Positions 20,572-32,860 of a DNA stretch of 64,000 nt are shown here, in pieces. Positions within the stretch are counted from its first letter, which is position 1; the number at the start of each line of letters is the position of its first letter. Below the pieces are notes generated by a model. The model saw only the letters and a list, made by a program, of their open reading frames with translations, was not told the DNA's origin and made no database searches. Source of the DNA: Valencia hispanica (Eukaryota > Chordata > Actinopteri > Cyprinodontiformes > Valenciidae); assembly GCA_963556495.2 (NCBI GenBank), contig OY747721.1:11906649-11970648 (forward strand), read 5' to 3'. The position numbers and the translations under genes were made by a program.

Positions 20572-23500
20572 TTGTTTGATCTAAATGTTCATGGAGCTGG
20601 CACCAGAGAGAAAAGAGTTAAGATTTTTAACCAGCTTAAAAGATTGAAGGCAGATGTCGTCTTATTACAAGAAACCCATAAATCTACCTCAGCTGCAGAT
20701 GATCTTAAATCCCCTGAGTTTCCTAATGTGTTTTCTGCATGCTATAACTCTAGACAAAGGGGAGTAGCAATATTAATAAATAAAAATGTTAGTTTTACAG
20801 TAATAGATACAGTTACAGATCCAGAGGGTAGATTTATTATAGTAAAACTATCCATACATAACCAAAAGTTATGTATTGTCAGTATATATGGTCCAAATTT
20901 TGATGACCCCTCATTCTTTCATTCCTTCTTCTCAGTGCTCCTTGAAAACATGGATTGCTCACTTCTTGGCGGGGACCTCAACTTTGGTTTAAATGAAGAA
21001 ATAGACAGGCTCAGCACAGCAGGGACTCAGCGCAGCTGGAAATCTATAGATATAGTCAAACTGTATATGAGCGATTATGGACTTTGCAATGCATAGCGAT
21101 CTCTTCACCCCAATGACAAAAAATATACTTTCTTCTCAAATTTCCACCATTTGTATTCTCGACTGGATTATTTGTTAGTCAGCAGCTCACTGTTGACTGA
21201 CATTTCAGACACTGAGATACACCCTATAGCTGTTAGCGATCATGCTCCTGTTTCTTTAACTCTAGTAAATAAAACAGAAACGCCTCAAAGCAAAAATTGG
21301 AGATTTAATATATCATTACCTAAGGATAAAGAATTTATTAAATATTTTGAAAAAGAGTGGGTTTCTTATTTGGAATATAATGACCTACATGGTATGTCAC
21401 CATCCATTCTTTGGGAGGCAGGGAAAGCTGTGATTAGAGTTAAAATAATCTCATTCTCATCAAATAAAAAGAAAATAGAAAAAAACGTATTCAGGAATTA
21501 GAAGAAACTATTAATTCATTAGAAGCTTCTCTGGATGAGGAGAGACTAGGCAAAATCCATAAAGCAAAGTTAAAATTAAATGAAATTATTAATTAACAGA
21601 CCCAGTTCTTAATTAAAGGACTTAGGATAGAAAACTTTGAACAAGGTAATAAATCAGGTAGATTTTTGGCTAACCAGCTTAAAATTAATAAAGAAAAAAC
21701 AACTATATCTGCTATTAAAGATCAGACCAGGAATACAGTATATGATCCCGGAAGAATAAACACCTTTAAATAATTTTACAAGGCTTTATACTCACCGGAG
21801 ATAAACCCATCAGATCATAAAATTGAACAATTTTTGGATAACATAACACTACCTAAATTATCTGAAAGTCAAGCGATGGCCCTGGATTCACCACTAACAG
21901 CGGCTGAACTCCAGGAGGCCCTCCAACGTATGCCCAATGAAAAGGCTCCAGGCCCAGATGGATTTCCAGCAGAGTTCTATAAAGAATTCTGGAATATTCT
22001 GGCACCAACATTCCACAGAATGCTGCAGGAAACCAAGGAAAATGGCCGACTCCCACCAAATATGAATTCTGCCTACATTAGTCTTCTACTAAAATCAGGT
22101 AAAGACCCTTTGTTTCCTACCAGCTATCGTCCCATATCCTTCATTAATGTTGATCTTAAAATAATCTGCAACGCCCTCGCAAAAAGGACAGAGAAAGTAA
22201 CTCCTCTTATAATACATCCTGATCAAACTGGTTTCATTAAAGGGAGACATTCATCCACAAATTCACGTAGATTAATAGATTTAATAGATTTTTCTTACTG
22301 TAAAAACATTAAAACTAATATATCATCTCTGGATGCAGAAAAAGCATTTGATAGAGATACTCTGTAAATTCTTATTTGCAACCTTACATAAATTTGGCTT
22401 TGGAAATTCTTTTCTAAACTGGCTGAAAATATTATACAGTTCACCAACAGCATGTATCAGGACTAATAACCAAACATCATCTAGGTTTTATCTTCAGAAA
22501 GGTACCAGGCAGGGATGTCCTCTCTCTCCCTCCCGGTTTGCTATTTTTATTAAACCACTAGCTGCAGCAATCAGGCTAACTCACAATATTAAAGGCATAA
22601 AATGCAATAACATAAAACAAAAAATCAGTCTTTATTCAGATTATGTATTACTTTTTCTCCAGCATTCACAAACCTCTTTCTCTCAGGTAATCGGGTTGAT
22701 AAACTCTTACTCAAACGTTTCAGATTATTCTATAAATTGGTTAAAACCTACAGTTTTTCCAATCAATTGTTCTGTCCAGAATCCAACTAATACACAACTG
22801 CACTCAGGGAATATTACTTATTTAGGTATCAATGTCTCACCAAGACTGGCAGATTTAATAAAGCTAAACTACATCCCACTTTAAAAAAAAGTGGAAGATG
22901 ATCTTGCTAGATGGAAATCCCTACCCATATCACTTATGGGAAGGGTTGCTTCAATAAAAATAATGGTTTTGCCCAGAATCAACTACTTATTCTCAATGAT
23001 CCCAAGTAAACCATCACTAGACTGCTTTAGATCTCTGGACTCCTCTGTCTCTAAATTTCTTTGGAAAGATAAACCCCCACGTATCAGCTTAAAAACTCTG
23101 CAGAAGACCAAAGAAAAAGGAGGTCTAGATCTACCAAACTTCCATCATTATTTCTTAGCCAACAGGCTCCAATACATCTCAAGATGGTTAAAACATAGCT
23201 ACCTAGATGAGTCTTGGATAGACGTAGAACAGACACTATGCAATAAGATAAAACTTTCAGACCTACCATTTATTAGCTCAAATATAAAACGACATAAATG
23301 CTTTAAAAGCATAAATATCAGCTCCTCTCTGACAGCATGGTGGGAGTTTCTAAAAATGACAGAGTCCACAATAATCCCATGCAGACGTACACCCATCTGG
23401 AATAACCCCGACATCTTGCAAAAAAAGAAAATGTATGATAAGTTTTCCAGACTGGAGGTGCAATGGAATTGAATACCTCGAACACATATTTGAAGGAACG

Positions 23501-24258
23501 GACTTTATCCCATTTAATACATTAATTACACAATATGGAATTGATAAAAACAAATTCTTAGAATATCAACAAATTAAATCTATTATTAAAGGTAAATTTA
23601 GGCTCAATACAGTTGAATTACAAATTCCAGCAAGAGTTTTAGATTTTCTTAATCTCAACCCCCCCAAATTGCTGTCTAAAATATACAAACTTTATCTACA
23701 TTAGATGAATAAATAGCCATCCCTATTTCAAAATGGGAGGTGGATTTATCAGCCAGCTTTGACCAAAACGTCTGGTCTCAGATATGTTTAAGAACCTTTA
23801 AAATAACAAAAAATCCTAATCTGCAATTAATACAATACAAAATCATTCATAGAGTACAATATACAGGTCAACGGATGTTTAGTATGGTTTTTACGTCATC
23901 TAATACCTGCTTACAATGCACAAGCAATATACCATATTAATGCGCTTTGGTTCTGTCCACCCGTTAAGAAATTGTGGTGCCAGATATGTGAGGACTTATC
24001 AAAGTGTCTGAAATGTAACATTCCACCATCTCCCTCAGTATGCCTGTTGGGAGATTTAAATGATGTCACCATGGACATAAAGTCAGTTCTAATGGTTCAC
24101 ATTGCCTTATGCATCGCTAAGAAAACTATCCTCCTGAACTGGAAAAATAAAAAGGCTCTTATAGCAATCTCTTGTTGGACCATATTGGTCTTGAGACGGC
24201 CTCTGGCTCCATATCTGATCAATCTCTCTGGGCTCCTTTGATCGGCTCCATCACCTAG
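20572..24258 (+). pseudogene. L1-type ORF2 (endonuclease and reverse transcriptase), inactivated
   Basis: In live elements ORF2 nicks the target DNA and reverse-transcribes the element RNA. The endonuclease blocks are visible in order: LNVHG, LLQETHKS, YGPN, GGDLNFG, SRLDYLLVS and VSDHAPVSL. The last two follow a premature TAG at 21094-21096. The reverse transcriptase begins near 21834 with MPNEKAPGPDGFPAEFY, then YRPIS, DQTGFIKGRHSS and DAEKAFDR. After a frameshift at about 22360 it continues with GTRQGCPLSPSRFAIFI. The catalytic YADD box reads YSDY (22633-22644), so the second active-site Asp is lost. The C-terminal part (GGLDLPNFHHYFLA, WWEFLK) is spread over several frames. It ends SLWAPLIGSIT-stop. 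The multiple lesions mean it is dead. Confidence 0.88.
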
Positions 24259-24259
24259 T

Positions 24260-25480
24260 AGGGGTGGGGGGCACTTGGTTTTGTCGTTTGGGATACTGTT
24301 GCTGATGTGGGGGTTTTTGGGGTTGGAGGCATCTGGGGGGGGATCCCTGGGGGTGGGATCACTGGGCGGAGGGGGCGCTGGACGTCGTGGCCCCAGCCTG
24401 GGGTTGGGCTTTGGTGGCTTTGGGTGGTAACTCCTGATGCCTGCATGCGGTGCCTTAGGGGGGTTGCACTGACGGACATGGGTTATTGGCCTGGTGGCCG
24501 TGCTGCGCCTGGGTAGGGTCTGGGGTGGGCCTGCGGATTCGGGGCTCTGGGGCGCCGCATCCCCTGGCTGTGGTCCTGGCCGGGGGTCGGCCGGCGTTGG
24601 GTCTCTGTGGCCTGTGGGGGTCGGGGCCGGCCAGCGGCCGGCATGTGCAGCCGCCTCTCTCTTTTTCTCTGGGCTGATTGTCATCACCGGTCCCTGTATA
24701 GCGTCTCGCCTTGTTTGCTGGTTGGGGTGCCTGGCTACTGGTCGCGGCGGCTGGGTGGCATTTCTTGGCCTGATCAGTCCTTTTTTTCGCACTGGACTTA
24801 GCTCCTGGGTCTTGCGGGGCGCTGGGGTCGGGCATTTTCCCGGGTTCAGTTGGACCTGCGGGTGGACTGGGCGTGCAGGGCAGGTGGGTGAGGCGCTGGG
24901 TTTGGTTGCCTGCCGGGCCATTGAACAGCAGTGGTCGCTCCACAAGGGAATGGGGCTGGTGGATGTCGGCCTGGTGGGTCGGCCGCCCGGTTCATCGGTT
25001 TGCTCCTGGTCTGGGCAGGTATGTCACCGAGGTTTGGGGTGGGCACACTTTTCGGCATCCAGAGGGGGAGCGGTTCAATCAGCTTCACCTCTTGTGCCGG
25101 TGCCCACTGTTAAACCACGGTGGGGTTTAACAGTGGGCACCGGCGGTGCTGGCGGTGGGGATTGGCCCAGGGTGGTGGTGGCGCGTGGTGGCCGGCCGCG
25201 GCCCCTGCAGTGCCGGGGGCCCCTCGTCGGACGTTCCCTTGTCGGGTCTCTGCTGGGGGGTGGGGCGCCCCTGGGTCCCGGCTCTCCCCGGTCCATGGAC
25301 CGGCCCGCCCTGGCGCGGCCGGTTGCCGGCGGGGCCTGTGGGGTCGTCACTGCTGCCTCCTGGGCCCCTGGGGTTCTCCTTTGCTCCTCTCTTGGGGGAT
25401 GCGGTCGGCCCCCCCCCCGGGTCCGCCTGGGGCTCTGGGGGTCCTTTGGACGTCTTGGCTCCGATCTCCTTCATGACGGC
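24260..25480 (+). other. G-rich first part of the L1 3' UTR
   Basis: About 1.2 kb very rich in G on the plus strand, with dozens of G-runs (for example GGGTGGGGGGCACTTGG at 24262 and a G-run at 24336-24342). Several clusters satisfy the four-run G-quadruplex pattern. Long frames on both strands here (Gly/Trp-rich plus, Pro/Arg-rich minus) come from base composition and show no protein-family signal. Confidence 0.75.
25096..25144. repeat. Perfect 21-bp inverted repeat (hairpin) in the L1 3' UTR
   Basis: The left arm 25096-25116 (GCCGGTGCCCACTGTTAAAC...) is the exact reverse complement of 25124-25144. The spacer is seven bases (ACGGTGG). Confidence 0.95.
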
Positions 25481-25999
25481 ATCGATTCTTTGGGGGATGG
25501 ATTGATGGCTGCTCACACCAGCTATCGAACACTCTTATGGAGAAACCTTATATGCACCAGCATGCTCACACACACACATAGATGTGGGGTCTCTGATGTT
25601 TTTCTGGTGCTGAGGTTATCATTACTAGAGCTTGATTAATCGGTACCATGAGTTTTTCTGTGACATTGTTGTTGTATTTTTACATCCATTCTTGTGTGCT
25701 GTGGTTGTGTAGTTCTTAGTTCACGATGTTAGGTTTGTTTTGTCAATGTTCCTTTTTCGTGTTTTGTTTTGTTTTTTCCCCTCTCTCTGCCGTCCTGTAG
25801 GTATGGAGGCAGACTTCAATGTTTTCCTGTGTTTTCTTTGTTCCCTTTCCTCTCTTGTATTTTCAACTCACCCTCTCTCATGACTTTTTGTTTCCTACCT
25901 CTCTTCTTCATCTTCTTTCTTTCTTCCCCTTAATTTTCTGTCTCCGTGTCCATAACATCAGGAAATAAACCCCCAGCAATTCATAATAAAGATTTTTCA

Positions 26000-26960
26000 C
26001 ACATATGTCAAGTGGAGTACTATAGCAAAAGCTGTACTGCTCCGCTTGTGAAAGTAAATCTGTTGTGCTTCTACTTGGTACTCAGACACCAATTCTGAGC
26101 TCCACACTGCCAAACGGGAAACGGAAAAAATAAAAATTTAAATTTGAAAAAATAAAAATAAAAAAAAGGAATCATTCAGCCTCTCTCGTTGAGTTCTCAA
26201 TTGTAATCATCCTTTTCTTTCTCGCTCTCAATCTGCTAATTAGAGCAATAAACACACCTTTCCCATGGTTTTGGAATTCTGTTAGTCTTGAAAGGGAATT
26301 AAGGACTTAAGGTAGTTCCAACATGCAGAGAAATGGGGATGCAAAAGAATGAGGGCATCACGTTTCTGCCACAGGGGTTTCATGTTATCTCCCTGATCTC
26401 CAGTAAAACTGCAATAACTGAGATGTAGCAACATGTAAACAGAAATACGAAATATGACAACAGTGAAAACTGCAAGCAACCCAGGCTTTGGGTCATCAAA
26501 AGTCATGCATTATTTTTCATCATTCCTAATATGGAGTTGGGCCAAGGTTTGATGGGGCTTAAGCAGAACCCAATTGGGGGGGCATCACCGACCAGCTACC
26601 AAAACATCACCAATATTTCTTTTGTATTGTCGTTGGCTTACAATTGACCTTTCGCTCAGTCCTGCTAAGCCCTGCTCGCCTAAGTTACCGTTGCTAACTC
26701 GGTCAAGCAGTTGAAGCTTACTGCGTAAGAGCCAGTCAGTGTTAATTTCTAAAGAGCCTCTTGACAACTTTTGGAGCCAACAACAATTATTATCTTAGAG
26801 GAGCCTTCAGAAGGGTCGGCATTATGCCATCCAGAGCTATTTACGCGAAAAAGAAAGAAAAGAAAAACAAGAGAAGAAAGAACAAAAAGAGGAGAAGAAT
26901 AAAAAGAAAGAAGAAAGACTTTTGCAAGACACTGAATGTACATACAACTGTTCCACATAT
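26000..26960. other. Non-coding interval with A-rich and purine tracts
   Basis: 26126-26170 is an A/T tract of AAAATAAAAATTT type. 26846-26922 is almost pure A/G on the plus strand. No gene was found. An ATGGGAAAG-GT at 26266-26258 on the minus strand was considered as a crystallin first exon and rejected. Confidence 0.5.
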
Positions 26961-26964
26961 TAAC

Positions 26965-27713
26965 CTTAATTTTCAGACTATTAAGCACACCTGAATATAA
27001 GCCGCACCAGCCAAATTTTAAAAGAAAACAAATTTTGTACATATATAGGTTGCACCTGAATACAAGCCACACTTTTTCATGTTGTAACATAAGATATTTA
27101 CACAGAAAGACGGCACACGGAAGATTTTCTTTAGTTTTAATTTAAGACTTTTTTTCAAACTCTGTCTGAAAGTCGGCAGTACAGCATCAACACAACACGA
27201 CAGTAACATGTCTGGTTAGAAAATAAAAAACTGCACCAGCACGACAGTAACATGCCTGGTTAGAAAACAGAACATACTTTAGCCTACCAGAAAAGTAATT
27301 GGTCGCTACCTTTATCTTTCTCACTAAAGGCACTGAAATTGTCTTCTTTCGTGTCTTTATGTCCTCTGAAACCTTTTGTCGTCTTTTTACACTGACTCAG
27401 TTCTTACCGCTGCCTCCTCCAACATCTCACCATTGATTCGTTGATGTCAAGATAACGTGCAGTAGATTTATTTTCTTCTTTGACGGCCAGCTTGATTGCC
27501 TTTAACTTAGCTGCATTATATGCATTTATTTGTGTGTTTTCCATGATGATGGTGTGTTTTCCAGCATCCTCACATGTCTGTCTCACTTTTGCACTTCCTG
27601 CTATAATGCACCCGGAGGCTATTGGCCAGTAAAAATCATCTTTGCATAGACTGCAGGGTCCAAAGCATGTGAAAAAAGTAGCGGCTTATAGTCACAAAAT
27701 TACAGTACAGCGT
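26965..27713 (-). mobile_element. pogo/Tigger-like DNA transposon relic
   Basis: The left part has TTCAGACTATTAAGCACACC, then AATATAAGCCGCACCAGCCA and a second unit GAATACAAGCCACAC. The right end has GCGGCTTATAGTCACAAAAT then TACAGTA. Ends built from 'ACTATAAG(T/C)CGCAC' and 'CTTATAGTCnnAAAATTAC' are typical of this superfamily in fish. A transposase N-terminus lies inside on the minus strand. A 44-bp-period duplication (CACGACAGTAACATG at 27196 and 27240) is internal. TA target duplication is likely but degraded. Confidence 0.65.
27404..27586 (-). pseudogene. pogo/Tigger transposase N-terminal helix-turn-helix
   Basis: The 60-codon frame contains NAAKLKAIKLAVKEENKSTA and ARYLDINESMVRCWRRQR. 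This is the first DNA-binding helix-turn-helix (psq/CENP-B type) of Tigger-like transposases: K-x-K-x3-A, then x-A-x-x-F/L-x-[IV]-x-E-x2-V-R-x-WR. No DDE domain follows within the element, so this copy cannot move itself. Confidence 0.6.
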
Positions 27714-27719
27714 ACTGTC

Positions 27720-28230
27720 TGACAATAAATCAGACCAATCATCTGTTCCAACAATCATGGATATGTGTTGGTGAGAAATATCTGCATCCACCTCAGAACA
27801 AAACCAAAAAAGTGAGTGTCTATTCTCACAGTAAAACTAGCCCTGTACCAACAGAAGCTGAAAAGCAGCTCTCAGAGGAAGGAGCCATTACTATAAAAGC
27901 AATATAAAGCACCCAGATTAGAGGAAATGCACTCAAAGACGAAGACCTCAATTTTGCAGACATGTCCTGTGATCTGATCAAATTGAAACATATAAATATT
28001 TGGCCATAATGATCAATGTTATATTTAGGAGAAATAGAGGGAGGTTTTCAAGTCGGAGAACACAATCCCAACTGGAAAGCAGAATCATGCTGTGTGGGTG
28101 TTTTGCTGTCGGAAGGACTGGTGCACTTCCCAAACTATACATTATGAGTAAAGAGAGTGGAATGGAAATATGAATGCTATATTTCCACACATCAGCCAGG
28201 AAGGTAAAGCGATTTCAAAGTGACCCTAAG
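27720..28230 (+). mobile_element. Tc1 relic (transposase middle)
   Basis: The ordered blocks GAAGGAGCCATTACTATAAA, GGCCATAATGATCAATGTTA, GCAGAATCATGCTGTGTGGG and GACTGGTGCACTTCCCAAA follow the catalytic region of a fish Tc1 transposase gene. Many indels; no frame survives. It abuts the pogo-like relic and a LINE tail. Confidence 0.65.
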
Positions 28231-28235
28231 CTTAC

Positions 28236-28325
28236 AGCAAGGCAAGGCAATTTTATTTGTATAGCACACTTTCAACAAGGTAATTCAAGGTGCTTCACAT
28301 GATTAAGGGGTAAAATAAAAATAGT
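28236..28325 (-). mobile_element. LINE 3' tail fragment
   Basis: GGCAAGGCAATTTTATTTGTATAGCACAC... is the reverse complement of a LINE 3' end (ACAAATAAAATTGCCTTGCC). Related pieces lie at 40998-41050 and 54036-54430. Confidence 0.6.
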
Positions 28326-31300
28326 ATTAAAACACAGACAAAGAATATAAAGTATAAACAGCAATAAAGCAAGACGCAGTCACAAAACATATGATACATA
28401 CAGCAAAATTAGTTACGACAAAATGGATGTTTTGTGGAGTGGTCTTTACAAAACTGAAGAGGTGTGTGTGTGCAAGGTGGCCTTCACGCCATATTCAGTT
28501 AAAGCAGTTCTGTGAGGAGAAATAGGACAACATTTCAGCTAAAAATACTGATAGAAGCTTTTGGAAGGAGACTCAGACTGCTTGACCCAAGCTATACAGT
28601 TAATAAGGGAATCAAACCAAATAGCAAGGGGATCTTTGTAAACGTTTGATTTTGAAACGAGTAATTAAAAAACAAAATTAAGTTTTCTAGTGTTTACAAA
28701 TAATTGTGTTATTCCTAACAGACTCAATACAGGAATTTATTGTTAGATAGTGAGAAAATGGGTTATTTATGGATTTTTTACAGTGTATGTATATCTGATT
28801 TTAATTGTATCTATATGACAGAGGCACTGATTATGTCAAATCTTTCATATTAGGACATTTTTACACAGTTTTGAGCCAAGCTATTTGTACTGTTCTGAAT
28901 CTATTTCAAATTCTCCACCATGCAGCATGACCCAAACTCTGTTAAAAAGCAGGACAACTTCTTCTCTCAGCAGACGAACACCCAGGAGGTTGGTGGAGGG
29001 GAGTGATGGCTTTCAGCCGCTCTCCCTCCTCATCTCCATGCTCTGTTTTGACGTGGCGTGTCTCCCACACCCCGAAGCTTTAAAGGTTTAAAGAGCAACT
29101 TTTTCACCCTGTAATCCAGGTGCCTTTCAAACAAGTCAGGCTGTTTACTGACACATGACAAAAATGTTCAACCCCCTCCTCTCATCTCCGCTCTTACAAG
29201 ACTGTAACTCACCCCCTGCGCCTGGTAGTCATTCCTCCAGAGCTCCTGAACAAACAGAGCCTCTGCAAGAAGAGGCCCCTGCCTTTCACCTGCTCCCTAA
29301 ATTCATAATAAGATCTGATGCTGTTGTTCACTTCTTCAAATTTGCCATCAAAGCAAATGTGTTCTGACAACAGCTAGTGACAAGTGCACCAGAGGAGAGG
29401 CGGCAAATCAACTCTTTCACACCGCATATCAATTATTGATCATGTCGCTCCCCTTCCCACCGCGGCCCCTGCCACCCCACCAAGTAGACACCTTGTGATA
29501 ATGAAACACATCAATTTAAAAAATAAATAATAAACCGGGTTCTGCTCCATTGTTGCAAAGCCTTAAGAGCTTGATTGACTGCCTGCACATTTTCCTCGTT
29601 GGCAGTCAGGCAGATCAAAGGAAGGTTCCTCTCATTGCCCAAGGCCACTTGCAATTTATTTAGAGGAGCAGTGCTGCTGTCCCAGCAGGTAACATTATTG
29701 GGTAGGGACACTCAGGATAATCAGAGCTTTGAGGTGCCTCTTAAATCCCACCTCTGCTGCTTCCATCATGCATGCACAAAAAGTATATGAAGGGGGGTTT
29801 ACAAAAAGCCTTCTTTATTTAAGTGAATTAGGACCACATTAGGGTGCTCACACTGGAGCATTCAGCTGCTGCTCAAATGCACAAACTCTGCTCGGCCTAA
29901 ATATGTTAAACTGCATCAGCAAAGGCTGCAGATTACAGTCTGCATTGCGAAGGATTTTACTTTCTTTTTAGTCATTCTCTTTTCGTAAGTGTTTCTTAAT
30001 TTTTCCCAAATAAAATTTGGGGGGATTTTGCAGAAAAAAAGCAGAATGAAAAACCATAATATCTAAATATTCTTTAATGTTGACTACATGATTTGCTTTT
30101 GATTGTTGGTATCAAGCTGTTTGATCTTTTTAAACCAATATGGAGGGAGGTTAGTTGCTTTTAAAAGTTAGAATGTTTTAAGTGTAAAAAAAGATTATGA
30201 TTAAAATATCTTAAACCATTTTAGAAATGCTTCAATTCTACCTCATAAAACAGGAAGAAATGTTTGTTGAATTTCTATTTAATAATTATTTAATTATCCT
30301 AAAAAGGGGTAAATTAGACTAAAATGTATGTATTTGCATATGGTTGTTATCAATAAAGCTAAAACAAAAGCTGGTAATTTGAAATCATATTTATATCATG
30401 GAGTCAGGTTCCATTTCAAATTTGAAAACTATCTAAACAATTCTATAGTTTAAGTGTGTACAATTAAACTAAAGAGAACAAAAAACATCAATTCTAAAAT
30501 AAGATTTTGGCTTTCAAGATCAACATTTTTTGTAAATTTAAGTTCATATTGCAGAATCTGAAGGAACATATGTATTATGATTTTACAATTTGCTATACAG
30601 AAGTGCTTCAAACTTATTCATAAACATTGCTCTTAAATTTATGTGACATTATTTGTGTAAATATGTAAATATACTTTTGGAACTCTGTGTAGCGTTTGTA
30701 ATGGTGTCTCTTGCCTGGATATTGGCCTGGGCAAACCCCTCTTTCTGCACCTGGTTTGAGCAGTTTAAATATGACCACTTTCATTCACGACTGAATAAAG
30801 TCCAAATGTCAAAAGGCAGTGACAATAATATTTTTATGTGTGTTTTCACAAATAGAATACATATTTCTTCAGTGTACACATATCCATTTCAGGTTAATTT
30901 TATTTTAAACTATAGGAGATTAAATACAGTCAAGACTCCTTTTCCAAACACTTGTGCTGCCCACCAGTGGAATGATGCCCTGAGCGGTAAGCCATGTCGC
31001 CAATATCAAAAACATCCAATAGTACCACACCATTCCATAACAATACTATGGGCAATAGACTAAAAGACACAGAAAAATAAGCAAATGTTAAATGGAATCA
31101 AGTAAAAAGAACAAACTTTGTGGCACAAAGCACAAAGAAAGCAAAGGTGTATTTCTAACTAAATTTAGCCCTTGAAGATGTTGGCCTGATGTAAAATAGT
31201 GAAGCATTTCACCGTTTTGGAGCCACATCATGTCTTTGGAACTGTTCATTTGGTCTACTGGCAAACAACCAACACGATGGTGCAGCAGATGAAATGAGAT

Positions 31301-31416
31301 GTGGCATGGTTGTTAAAAGACTAAAAAACTAGTTGAAAAAAATGTTTAGTTCTGTTTCTCTTACGGGTACATTTCATTTTATGACCAGTTGGAACTAAAA
31401 TCCCAGTCTGCTCCAT

Positions 31417-31430
31417 GCACTAGAGGGCAC
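31417..31430 (+). promoter_or_regulatory. CTCF-type motif
   Basis: GCACTAGAGGGCAC fits CCASYAGRKGGCRS at 13 of 14 positions, in the same orientation as the sites at 12855 and 62416. Confidence 0.45.
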
Positions 31431-32339
31431 TAGAAGCCAAAGCATTTTCTGTCTGCAGGGTGGCTGTTTCAAGTTCTTTCCACAACAGTTAAAGCTCTCA
31501 GCAGCTCGTGTGCGCTTCTGTTTGCTTGCATATGTTTGGACGTTAGCTCGGACTCTTATGTATGTAGACACAAGCCGTAAAATGGCACAATTTCACGCGG
31601 CTCAGCCTCTTTGTGAGCCAGTGCCACATCTCCTGTTTGTTCTGACGCCTATCAGCAGTTTGACAAAGCTTTACCACAGGGAGGAGTTTAAAAAAACAAA
31701 CCACTAACAGGCTGACACGACCTGTGTCCCAGCAGTGCTCATGCTGCTCGTCCACAACGCGCAGTGTAGCTGCAGGCACACGTTGTGGTGTCCGAGTTGT
31801 TTTTTAGGAGAGCTTGTTTCAAACAAACTTCGACAAGCACACACATAGGCAGCATGGTCAAACAAAGTCCCGGGCACACAATAATCTGGTGTCTTTGTAG
31901 CAGTTTCAAATCCAGAGAGTGTGTTTTTGAACTGTGTATATAGATGCCAAGTGAAGGATTGGACCACAAGCTGCATGACTGCAGAGATGGTAGTTCTACC
32001 ATAGGGTCTGGCACACCCTGGACCTTTGTGCAGGGCTGTTTGTTTAGCCATGTTGAAAAGGTGCCGGTGTTCTGATCTATAAGGTAATGTGTGAACATTG
32101 TGCTCCATATGGCGTGTTTGTTTGCAGTCTTACAGTGTAGGAATCTAAATTGAGTTGTCCGTTATCTTTCTTAATATTTAAAACAGAACATGTTAGATTT
32201 CTGCCTTTGTGCATCCATCTGGGTTCCATTTCCACTGGGAATCCACTGTGAAGCAATAAAGAGATGCTCAAGATTCAATCAGGTATGTTAAGATTGGCGC
32301 ACAGTTGTTTTCTGTTGAAGAATGTGGTAGTGAGATGCA

Positions 32340-32860
32340 TAAGGGGGCCTTAGTAGATCTGAGCGAGGCCCTCTGAGGTGCTGCCGTCCCTGGATGGGCC
32401 CTCTGCAGAGTCCCCGGAAGACAGAGCGCTTCAGTCAGGAGGGATTTCAACCAAATTAAAAAACAATGATCCACTAAGGGGGAAACTAATGCCAGTTTCC
32501 ATCATATCAAGACCCACATTCCTCACTGTTTTGCTTTTAACTTTTATTATTTTTCCCCTCTATGTGTATCTGACTTTTTTTCCTTTTCTCCCTCCGCACT
32601 GTTGTTTTCTAGTTTGTTTTCCATCCGCGCTCCTCTGGCTGTCGCCGAGCGCTACAGCCACTTTCAAAGGCTCGGCTGTCACGCGCCGCCTTTGAGTCCC
32701 GTTTGAAATTTTAACGTACATGTTGTCAGGGTGCCGTCAGGAGTGATTGACAGCTCCGTCCCAGAGCAACACCGGGCTTGGCAGGCTGGCTGTCTTTTGT
32801 CAGAGGGAGCCGAGGAGAAGCAACAAAGGAAGGGAGCAGGGAGGGAAAAAAAGGGGGAAA
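32340..32860. promoter_or_regulatory. Candidate conserved non-coding element with a PBX/MEIS site
   Basis: This is a repeat-free block in an AT-rich, gene-free area. It contains TGATTGACAG at 32744-32753, an exact match to the composite PBX-MEIS consensus. Conservation is not shown here; it would need alignment to other fish. Confidence 0.35.

Larger units (their letters stand above)
20556..25990 (+). mobile_element. L1/Tx1-type LINE, 5'-truncated
   Basis: It starts at the beginning of ORF2 (about 20556; ORF1 and the 5' UTR are missing), runs through endonuclease, reverse transcriptase and C-terminal parts to a stop at 24256-24258. A 1.7-kb 3' UTR follows, ending around AATAAACCCCCAGCAATTCA and AATAAAGATTTTT (25966-25999). 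The 3' UTR has a G-rich first part and a pyrimidine-rich second part. A target-site duplication was not identified. It is the largest single element in the window. Confidence 0.85.

Noticed and set aside
24097..25639. Long overlapping frames on both strands (up to 381 codons)
   Set aside because: They arise from the G-rich base composition, which removes stop codons. The translations are low-complexity Gly/Trp or Pro/Arg and have no family pattern; the DNA is L1 3' UTR.
26258..26266. Minus-strand ATGGGAAAG followed by GT, identical to the first coding exon of the methionine-rich crystallin
   Set aside because: No TATA box upstream, no crystallin exon 2 or 3 within reach downstream on the minus strand, and a 12-base match is expected by chance now and then.
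30653..31063. 136-codon frame with a hydrophobic start
   Set aside because: No recognisable family, no splice or promoter context, and AT-rich surroundings; treated as chance.
32268..32695. Frames of 68 and 105 codons over the PBX/MEIS block
   Set aside because: They overlap on opposite strands and show no protein features. The block is better explained as non-coding regulatory DNA.
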